Origin: JBIOWF01 sp044868295
Lineage (GTDB): Bacteria; Actinomycetota; Actinomycetes; Streptosporangiales; Streptosporangiaceae
Direction: 5' to 3'
DNA: 32,156 nucleotides
Assembly (NCBI GenBank): GCA_044868295.1
Contig: JBIOWF010000004.1
Span: 1-32,156, forward strand
A program made the position numbers and the translations under genes. How positions within the stretch are numbered: position 1 is the first letter of the stretch; the number at the start of each line of letters is the position of its first letter. Of the stretch, positions 23,442 to 29,164 are shown piece by piece. Under the pieces are notes generated by a model, which did not search any database, was not told the DNA's origin, and saw only the letters and a list, made by a program, of their open reading frames with translations.

Positions 23442-23505
23442 GTAGCGCTATTCTTAACTTCCATGAACGACGATAGCAGTATCGCCCGGCTGGCCTCGAT
23501 CCTCC
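23442..23505. repeat. Copy 2 of the duplicated divergent promoter/start segment
   Basis: Partner of 22653-22716. CATG at 23462-23465 holds the MocR ATG on the plus strand and an overlapping ATG on the minus strand. TATTCT (23449-23454) is a plausible -10 box placing the transcription start at about the ATG, so MocR mRNA may be leaderless. Dyad CGATAgcagTATCG (23471-23484) lies in codons 3-8 of MocR and is unchanged between the copies, although flanking codons differ; it is a candidate autoregulatory operator. Confidence 0.75.
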
Positions 23506-24866
23506 GTACCACGGCGGCACGGTCCCAGCCTGGCGATCGGCTGCCGTCCAGCCGCGAGCTCGTACGTGAGCACGGTGTCAGCCCGGTGACCGTATCCCGG
23601 GCCATCGCCCAGCTCGCGGCAGAGGGGCGGGTGATCACGCGACCGGGCACCGGAGCGTTCGTGGCGCCTGCCAGAACGCCCCTCGCCGAGACCGCGGATC
23701 TCTCCTGGCAAACGGTCGCCCTCGGTGATCGGGTGGTGGACGACTCCGACATCGGGTGCCTCCTCGCCGAACCGGCCGAGGACGTCATCTCACTGTCCCA
23801 CGGCTATCTCCACCCGGGACTGCGGCCGACGAAAGCACTGTCGGCCGCGGCGGCGAGAGCCGTACGGAGACCGGACTCCTGGGCGAAACCACCCCTGAGC
23901 GGCATCTCGGAGCTCAGGAGGTGGTTCGCGAGCGAGGCGGGCGGCACGGTGTCGCCCAATGAGGTCCTCGTGGTCAGCGGTGGCCAATCAGCGATCACGC
24001 ACGCGTTCCGGGCGCTCGCCGCCCCCGGCTCCCCGGTTCTCGTGGAGAGCCCCACCTATCCGGGAGCTCTGGCCGCGGCGAAGGCGGCCGGGCTGCGGGC
24101 CGTACCAGTGCCGATGGACCGTGACGGCGTGTTGCCCGACATGCTCGTCGAAGCCTTCTCCGTGACCGGCGCGCGGGTCTTTTTCAGCCAGCCAAATGTG
24201 CACAACCCGACCGGAGCCACCCTCACTCACGAACGGCGAGAGCAGGTGCTCGCGGTCGCGAGGGCCGCCGGAGCGTTCGTGATCGAGGATGACTACGCCA
24301 GATACTTCGTGCGCGGCCCCGTGCCGCCGCCCATGGTCGTCATGGACGCCCAGGGCACGGTCGTCCACATCCTGTCGCTGAGCAAGATCTCAGCTCCGAG
24401 CCTGCGGGTGGCCGGGCTGATCGCGCGAGGTCCCGCGGCGCATCGGCTGCGCGCCAGCCAGGTGGTCGAATCGTTCTTCGTGGCCAGGCCGCTGCAGGAG
24501 ACCGCGGTGGAGTTCGTCACATCGCCCGGCTGGCGGCGCCACATCGCGACAGTTCAGCAGGCGGTCATCGCCCGGCAGGAGAGGCTCCTGGCGGGCCTTG
24601 CCCGGCACGCGCCGAACGTTGACGTCCACCTGGTTCCCCGTGGGGGGATGCATGTGTGGCTCCGCCTGCCGCAGGCCATGGACGAGGAGGCGGTCGTGGA
24701 GAGGGCCCAGCGAATGGGCGTGCTGGTGACTCTGGGCCGGATCTACTATTCGTCCGAACCGCCGGGACCGCGCATGCGCGTGACCCACACGGCCACGGCC
24801 GACCTCGCCGAACTCGATGAGGCCGTGCGCCGCCTGGGCGCCGCCCTCCAGGACCAGGCCGGCTGA
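23463..24866 (+). CDS. MocR-type GntR regulator with aminotransferase-like domain
   Basis: A 467-residue regulator. The GntR winged helix (about 5-70: RLASILRTTAARSQPGDRLP, VTVSRAIAQLAAEG, VITRPGTGAFVA) is joined by a linker to a fold-type-I aminotransferase-like domain (about 105-465). PLP-binding features are visible: VSGGQSAI (171-178), NPTGA (248-252), IEDDY with Asp276/277, and the presumed Schiff-base Lys308 in HILSLSKISAPSLRVAG, with Arg315. MocR proteins sense PLP-linked metabolites and usually regulate a divergent gene, often a transporter. Here the likely original target is the small ORF-EamA pair, now separated from it by an MBL fragment, with one copy of the shared control segment beside each. 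ATG 23463 has no ribosome-binding site; a leaderless transcript is likely. Confidence 0.9.
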   Translation: MNDDSSIARLASILRTTAARSQPGDRLPSSRELVREHGVSPVTVSRAIAQLAAEGRVITRPGTGAFVAPARTPLAETADLSWQTVALGDRVVDDSDIGCLLAEPAEDVISLSHGYLHPGLRPTKALSAAAARAVRRPDSWAKPPLSGISELRRWFASEAGGTVSPNEVLVVSGGQSAITHAFRALAAPGSPVLVESPTYPGALAAAKAAGLRAVPVPMDRDGVLPDMLVEAFSVTGARVFFSQPNVHNPTGATLTHERREQVLAVARAAGAFVIEDDYARYFVRGPVPPPMVVMDAQGTVVHILSLSKISAPSLRVAGLIARGPAAHRLRASQVVESFFVARPLQETAVEFVTSPGWRRHIATVQQAVIARQERLLAGLARHAPNVDVHLVPRGGMHVWLRLPQAMDEEAVVERAQRMGVLVTLGRIYYSSEPPGPRMRVTHTATADLAELDEAVRRLGAALQDQAG

Positions 24867-24940
24867 CCGTTCGTCGCTCCCAGCCAAGCCTTGGCCGTCG
24901 TCACTCCCAGCCAGGCCCCCTCCCGGAATCCCCCAGCCGG
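24867..24940 (+). repeat. Short degenerate tandem repeat after the MocR stop
   Basis: CGTCGCTCCCAGCCAAGCC (from about 24872) and CGTCGTCACTCCCAGCCAGG (from about 24897) are two related units just after the stop codon. GCCAAGCCTTGGC within the first is a small hairpin. No gene is seen between 24867 and 24992. Confidence 0.45.
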
Positions 24941-24992
24941 TGCCCGGGGCCGGCTCAGCGTTGACCGTGACATCGCACGGCACCGAGCAGCG

Positions 24993-25115
24993 TCATCTCT
25001 TCCCACCATGCACGCTCTGAGCCTCACGTGCGTCCTCAGCGGCCGGGCGAACGTACCGGCGCTCGCGCCGCTTCTTCTGCTCGAAGGCCAGATAGGCCAG
25101 ATAGCTCACGTTCAT
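24993..25115 (-). CDS. 40-aa small protein with YLAxLAF-basic motif
   Basis: ATG 25115 is preceded by GAGGAGGAG, an excellent ribosome-binding site, which makes this short ORF credible. The product begins MNVSYLAYLAFEQKKRRERR and continues with a charged tail ending in GGKR. The segment SYLAYLAFEQKKRRERR aligns with SAYLARLAFQAKERRARQ near the C-terminus of the 69-aa ORF upstream of EamA (Y, L, A, L, A, F, K, R, R and R shared). It forms a short amphipathic helix with a strongly basic face. It is divergent from the CGNR regulator (starts 116 bp apart) and convergent with MocR. Function unknown; nucleic-acid or membrane binding are both possible. Confidence 0.65.
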   Translation of the reverse strand: MNVSYLAYLAFEQKKRRERRYVRPAAEDAREAQSVHGGKR

Positions 25116-25147
25116 GACTCCTCCTCGATGCCCGGACACGGAATGCC

Positions 25148-25178
25148 CGACACCACTAAAAGCATTACACAGGTGTCG
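25148..25178. promoter_or_regulatory. Inverted repeat in the gap between the 40-aa ORF and the CGNR gene
   Basis: CGACACC (25148-25154) and GGTGTCG (25172-25178) are perfect 7-bp arms separated by 17 bp of AT-rich DNA. It is centred in the divergent promoter region and could be the operator of the CGNR regulator. TACAGT (25203-25208) is a possible -10 box for the CGNR gene. Confidence 0.45.
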
Positions 25179-25230
25179 ATTATTCCACAACCCCCAACTG
25201 GACTACAGTGGTGACAAGAGGTGATCACGC

Positions 25231-25776
25231 ATGACGACTTCGGCGGAGGTGCTCCGCGACTTCGTGAATACCTATGACGTCGAGGACGACGCGGACGAGC
25301 TGGCCTCCCCGGCCGAGCTCACCGTGTGGCTGCGCGAACGCGGGCTGATCGAGCCCGGCGACCGCGCGGTGGACCGGGACCTCGCCGTCGCCGCCCGCCT
25401 GCGCGAAGGCCTGCGCATCGCGCTGCGCCACAACCACGACGCCGTGCCGTACGAGATCCCGGAGGAGCTGGACTCGGCGCTGGCCGCGCTCCCGCTTCGC
25501 GTGGCGCTCGCCGCGGGCGTGCCCACCCTGGAGCCGACGGTGTCCGGAGTCCCGGGCGGGCTCACCCGCATCGCCGCCTTCATCCCCGCCGCGCACGCCG
25601 ACGGGACCTGGCCGCGGCTCAAGGTCTGCGCCGAGAGCACATGTCAGTGGGCCTTCATCGACACGTCCAAGAACCGTTCACGGTCATGGTGTTCGATGAG
25701 GGTCTGCGGAAACCGCACAAAAACCAGGGCATATCGGGCGCGACGCCAGACGGAAGGTTCGTCCAGGCCATCCTGA
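25231..25776 (+). CDS. CGNR zinc-finger transcriptional regulator (ABATE domain)
   Basis: A 181-residue regulator. The N-terminal ABATE-type ligand domain (about 1-125) begins MTTSAEVLRDFVNTYDVEDD and includes LREGLRIALRHNHD. The C-terminal CGNR zinc finger has Cys133 and Cys138 (KVCAESTC) and Cys154 and Cys159 (WCSMRVCGNRTKTRAYRARR), followed by a basic tail. ATG 25231 has GAGGTGATC upstream. Length and domain order are normal. CGNR proteins commonly control a neighbouring transporter or enzyme gene; here the divergent 40-aa ORF, with an inverted repeat between them, is the nearest candidate. The GNAT gene starts 38 bp downstream on the same strand and may be in the same operon. Confidence 0.88.
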   Translation: MTTSAEVLRDFVNTYDVEDDADELASPAELTVWLRERGLIEPGDRAVDRDLAVAARLREGLRIALRHNHDAVPYEIPEELDSALAALPLRVALAAGVPTLEPTVSGVPGGLTRIAAFIPAAHADGTWPRLKVCAESTCQWAFIDTSKNRSRSWCSMRVCGNRTKTRAYRARRQTEGSSRPS

Positions 25777-25814
25777 CCAGTACGGTGTTACAGGCACAGA
25801 AAGGAGCCGGCTGT

Positions 25815-26417
25815 ATGGGTGTTAGACCTGCCCGTCTCGAAGACGTCGACGCGGTAACGAGCACCCAGATCCGCGCGTGGAAGTGCGGGTACCGGGATTT
25901 CCTTCCGCCCGGCCCGCTGGAGCAGATGACCGGCCCGGCCGCGGAGAAGATGTGGCGTCGCCAGTGGGACGAGGCGATCCTCTCGCCGCCCACCCCCCGC
26001 CACCGCGTCCTGGTCGCGGTGGAGCGCGTGGTTCCCGACACCGACGCCTTCGCGGCGCTGGGCCCCGGCGGGATCCTGGCGAGCGCGGCGTCCCGCGCGT
26101 CCGACCGGGTCGTCGGGCTGGCGTCGCACGGCCCCGCCGAGGATCCGGATCTCCGTCCCGCCACGACGGCCGAGCTCCTGACGCTGCTCGTCGACCCCAA
26201 CCACATCCGCCGGGGCCACGGCAGCCGCCTGCTCAACGCGACCGTCGACCACCTTCGCGAGGACGGCTACAGCACGATCGTGACCTGGGTGTTCGCCGAC
26301 AACCACCCCATGCTCGGGTTCCTCGAGTCAGCCGGGTGGGGTGAGGACGAGGCGGAGCGCGTGCTGGACATGGGTCGCCCCATCCGGATGATCCGCCTCA
26401 GCACCGACATCAGTTAG
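25815..26417 (+). CDS. GNAT-family N-acetyltransferase
   Basis: A 200-residue acetyltransferase. ATG 25815 follows AAAGGAG with good spacing. Family blocks are the opening MGVRPARLEDVDAVTSTQIR, the beta4 strand ELLTLLVDPNHIRRGHGSRL, with RRGHGS as the acetyl-CoA pyrophosphate loop (R/QxxGxG/A), and the C-terminal VTWVFADNHPMLGFLESAGW. An insertion (about 65-95, PTPRHRVLVAVERVVPDTDA) is longer than in the smallest GNATs. The acceptor substrate is unknown. It is probably co-transcribed with the CGNR gene. Confidence 0.85.
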   Translation: MGVRPARLEDVDAVTSTQIRAWKCGYRDFLPPGPLEQMTGPAAEKMWRRQWDEAILSPPTPRHRVLVAVERVVPDTDAFAALGPGGILASAASRASDRVVGLASHGPAEDPDLRPATTAELLTLLVDPNHIRRGHGSRLLNATVDHLREDGYSTIVTWVFADNHPMLGFLESAGWGEDEAERVLDMGRPIRMIRLSTDIS

Positions 26418-26509
26418 CGCCCCCGAGCGTCGGGATTCCCACGGCGTGGGCGAAGATGGGCGGCCGGGGCACTCGCCCCATGCCCGCCTGATCATGCAAA
26501 GGTTCGAGA

Positions 26510-27379
26510 GTGGCCAGACCAGCTGACTGGATCGCGGGCGCCCGCCCGCGCACCCTGCCCGCCGCCGTCGTCCCCGTGGCGGTCGGCACCGGAGTGGCCG
26601 CCGGGGCAGGCGGTGCGGTGTGGTGGCGGGCGCTTCTGGCCCTGTTCGTCGCCCTGGCCCTGCAGATCGGGGTCAACTACGCCAACGACTACAGCGACGG
26701 GGTGCGCGGCACGGACGAGGACCGGGTGGGCCCGATGCGCCTCGTCGGGTCGGGCGCCGCCGCTCCGAAACACGTGCTCGCCGCCGCCCTGGGCTGCTTC
26801 CTCGCGGCCGCGGTCGCCGGTCTGGTGCTCGTCGTCGCCACACGGGCCTGGTGGCTGCTGGTCGTCGGCATGCTCGCCATCCTGGCCGCCTGGTTCTACA
26901 CCGGTGGTTCCCGCCCGTACGGCTACCGCGGCCTCGGCGAAATCTCGGTCTTCGTGTTCTTCGGACTGGTGGCGGTGGCGGGGACCACGTATGTCCAACT
27001 GGAGCGTCTCCCCTGGCTCGCCATCGCCGCCGCGATCCCGGTGGGACTGCTGGCCTGTGCCCTCCTCGTCGTCAACAACCTGCGGGACATCGTGACCGAC
27101 GGACCCTCAGGTAAGCGGACGCTCGCCGTCGTGCTGGGCGACAGTCGCACGCGCCTGCTCTATTCGGCCGCGCTGACCCTGCCGTTCGTGATCGTGCTCG
27201 CCCTGGTGCCGGTTCAGCCCTTCGCCGCGCTGGCCCTGCTCGCCCTGCCTTTGGCGATCTCCCCGGTGAAGGCGGTGCGGGCGGGCGCGACCGGCCCGGC
27301 GCTCATCGCCACGCTCCAGCAGACCGGCCGCCTCCAGCTCGTCTTCGGCGCTCTCTTCGCCCTGGGCCTGGCACTGTGA
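26510..27379 (+). CDS. menA: 1,4-dihydroxy-2-naphthoate polyprenyltransferase MenA
   Basis: Membrane prenyltransferase of 289 residues that attaches the polyprenyl tail to 1,4-dihydroxy-2-naphthoate in menaquinone synthesis. GTG 26510 has AAAGG 7 nt upstream. The two Asp-rich Mg2+/diphosphate sites of the UbiA superfamily are present: NDYSDGVRGTDEDR (59-72) and NNLRDIVTDGPSGKRTLAVV (about 197-216). Eight or nine hydrophobic helices are visible. The opening WIAGARPRTLPAAVVPVAVG is typical of MenA. No other men gene is in the window. It stands 92 bp after the GNAT gene, with a small hairpin (CCCAC/GTGGG near 26440) between them, so it may have its own promoter. Confidence 0.94.
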   Translation: MARPADWIAGARPRTLPAAVVPVAVGTGVAAGAGGAVWWRALLALFVALALQIGVNYANDYSDGVRGTDEDRVGPMRLVGSGAAAPKHVLAAALGCFLAAAVAGLVLVVATRAWWLLVVGMLAILAAWFYTGGSRPYGYRGLGEISVFVFFGLVAVAGTTYVQLERLPWLAIAAAIPVGLLACALLVVNNLRDIVTDGPSGKRTLAVVLGDSRTRLLYSAALTLPFVIVLALVPVQPFAALALLALPLAISPVKAVRAGATGPALIATLQQTGRLQLVFGALFALGLAL

Positions 27380-27383
27380 CAGA

Positions 27384-27413
27384 TCCGGTACGGCGGCGCG
27401 CCGCCGTACCGGA
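27384..27413. terminator. 30-bp perfect palindrome, bidirectional terminator
   Basis: The 30 bases are a perfect palindrome (left arm TCCGGTACGGCGGCG). It lies exactly between the stops of menA and the convergent small Cys-rich gene, 5 and 9 bp away. It would form a stem of about 13 bp with a tight loop. No T-tract is present, in line with actinobacterial terminators. Confidence 0.85.
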
Positions 27414-27422
27414 CGGTGGTCG

Positions 27423-27599
27423 TCAGTCGAAGTCGAAGATCGAGTGCTTGTCGTAGAAGTGCAGGACGAACCGGCAACGCATGCAGATCATCAGCGTCAT
27501 CCGGTGTGAGGTGACACCCCACCTGCTGTCCAGGCGACCTTCCTCCTGCTGGAACTGAGGGCACTGACAAAGGGGGCAGATCAGCTGCGGGGGTGTCAC
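27423..27599 (-). CDS. Small Cys-rich, zinc-ribbon-like protein
   Basis: The minus frame ends ...RFVLHFYDKHSIFDFD at 27423. The core holds CPLCQCPQF and, about 30 residues on, CMRCRFVLHFY, two CxxC knuckles as in a zinc ribbon. The start is uncertain: GTG 27599 gives 58 residues beginning just before the first knuckle, whereas ATG 27707 adds 36 residues that look non-conserved and would start 4 bp from a divergent start. No ribosome-binding site decides it. The function is unknown; such small ribbons may bind nucleic acid or proteins. Confidence 0.65.
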   Translation of the reverse strand: MTPPQLICPLCQCPQFQQEEGRLDSRWGVTSHRMTLMICMRCRFVLHFYDKHSIFDFD

Positions 27600-27743
27600 G
27601 ATCAGACAACGTCCATCGCGGGCCGGCCGGTTCCCGGTAGAGATCGCACCCCTCGGACACGGGTGTGAACATCGATCGGTCGTGATGTCGATCAGCGTTG
27701 ACGGCATACGATGGTGACCGTCCGCTCACTTCTGGAGGCACCC

Positions 27744-28340
27744 GTGACCGCGCTCCCCGTGTGGGCGACTGATCCGGAGTCCCTGACCATTACCGAGCCC
27801 GAGTACGATCTTCTTCCTGATCAGGTCCGGAAGATGATCGAGGTCATCGACGGCAATGTCGTCTTTTGCCAGAGCGGCACTCCGGAACACAGCGATGTGG
27901 CACGGCGACTGGCCAATCGGCTTGAAGCCGCCAAACCGGATGAGCCGTGCCTGCGCGTCTCATCCGACATCGACCTCTACTTCGACAGGCGCCGCGGCAA
28001 GGACGGCAGGCTGTCGTTCCGCCGACCAGATATCTCGGTCTACAAGTGCGTCGCGCGTGGCTCCAAGGTCCGGACGTCAGACACCGTGCTGGTCGTCGAG
28101 GTCGTGTCACCTGGTTCGGGTTACACCGACACAGTCGACAAACTCGCGGAATACGCTTACGAGGGGATAGCCCTCTATTTGATCGTCTTCCTGGACGCCG
28201 AGCTCTACGTGAAAATGATCCACGAGTACCGACTTGACTGGGCCAGCCGCACGTACCGGCTTGCGGAGGCCCATGTGGACGTGCTCGCCCTGGAGCACCC
28301 GTTTCCGGTGACCGTTCCCTTCGCCCAACTCGACGAGTAG
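27744..28340 (+). CDS. Uma2-family (DUF820) restriction-endonuclease-like protein
   Basis: A 198-residue protein from GTG 27744, chosen because TGGAGG lies 5 nt upstream; ATG 27711 has no such site. The PD-(D/E)XK-like core is visible: IDGNVVFCQSGTPEHSDVAR, then RRPDISVYK with the catalytic-type Asp, then VLVVEVVSPGS with Glu, and DTVDKLAEYAYEGIALYLIV, whose Lys falls in the usual helix. Uma2 proteins occur in many copies in cyanobacteria and actinobacteria. A nuclease fold is accepted, but no role is established. It ends 7 bp from the convergent dapB stop. Confidence 0.85.
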   Translation: MTALPVWATDPESLTITEPEYDLLPDQVRKMIEVIDGNVVFCQSGTPEHSDVARRLANRLEAAKPDEPCLRVSSDIDLYFDRRRGKDGRLSFRRPDISVYKCVARGSKVRTSDTVLVVEVVSPGSGYTDTVDKLAEYAYEGIALYLIVFLDAELYVKMIHEYRLDWASRTYRLAEAHVDVLALEHPFPVTVPFAQLDE

Positions 28341-28347
28341 CTCGCGG

Positions 28348-29085
28348 TCACAGGTCCAGGAAGTGTTCCAAGCCGATGGTCAGGCCCGGGGTTTCGCGGA
28401 TCCGGCGGACGCCGAGAAGGACACCCGGGGTGAACGACGACCGGTTCATGGTGTCGTGGCGGATCGTCAGCATCTCCCCGTCGAGACCCAGCAGGACCTC
28501 TTGGTGGGCGATCAGACCGCTGAGGCGGATTGAGTGGACATGCACGCCCTCGACGTCGGCGCCTCTGGCTCCCGGAAGCTCCTGCGACGTCGCGTCGGGC
28601 ATCGGACCCACCCCGGCCTTGCGGCGGGCCTCGGCGATCAGCTCCGCCGTACGGCGGGCCGTCCCTGAAGGGGCGTCGGCCTTGTTCGGATGGTGCAGCT
28701 CAATGACCTCGGCTGAGGTGAAGTACTTGGCCGCCTGGGTGGCGAAGCGCATCATCAGCACGGCGGCGATGCCGAAGTTGGGGGCGATCAGCGAGTTCGT
28801 CCCGGGGGTGGCGGCGAGCCAGCCGCGCACGGTGTCGAGTCGCTCCGCGTCGAAGCCGGTGGTGCCGACGACGGTGTGGATGCCATTACCGATGCACCAC
28901 TCGAGGTTGGCCATCACGACGTCGGGACGGGTGAAGTCGACCACCACCTCGGCCTGCCCGAGCGAGTCCAGCGGCTCGTCCCGGCCGACCGCCGCCACCA
29001 GCTCAAGATCCTCGGCCGCGTGCACGGCCTTGCAGACTTCCACACCGACGCGCCCACGGGCGCCCAGAACACCGACCCTGATCAC
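28348..29085 (-). CDS. dapB: 4-hydroxy-tetrahydrodipicolinate reductase DapB
   Basis: Second enzyme of the diaminopimelate/lysine branch: it reduces the DapA product with NAD(P)H. The 245-residue protein starts at GTG 29085 (MIRVGVLGARGRVGVEVCKA), with the nucleotide-binding GxxGRxG motif at residues 8-14. TTG 29094 would add three residues. Conserved blocks are VVVDFTRPDVV, GTTGF, APNFGIAAVLMM, and the substrate/catalytic motif ELHHPNKADAPSGTA. The C-terminus LTIGLEHFLDL is typical. In many actinomycetes dapB is near thyX and dapA; here about 13 kb of accessory genes lie between dapA and dapB. Confidence 0.95.
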   Translation of the reverse strand: MIRVGVLGARGRVGVEVCKAVHAAEDLELVAAVGRDEPLDSLGQAEVVVDFTRPDVVMANLEWCIGNGIHTVVGTTGFDAERLDTVRGWLAATPGTNSLIAPNFGIAAVLMMRFATQAAKYFTSAEVIELHHPNKADAPSGTARRTAELIAEARRKAGVGPMPDATSQELPGARGADVEGVHVHSIRLSGLIAHQEVLLGLDGEMLTIRHDTMNRSSFTPGVLLGVRRIRETPGLTIGLEHFLDL

Positions 29086-29164
29086 GGAAACCAAGGTTAC
29101 CGTCTCAGCCCGGTCTCACCCACCACGGCGAACCCGTACCCGCCCAGGGGAACGGCTGGGTGGA

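Noticed and set aside
23300..23464. Minus-strand ORF starting at the second ATG of CATG (MEVKNSAT...)
   Set aside because: It resembles the small ORF only over its first residues, then runs out of frame through the MBL fragment; probably a non-functional leftover of the duplication.
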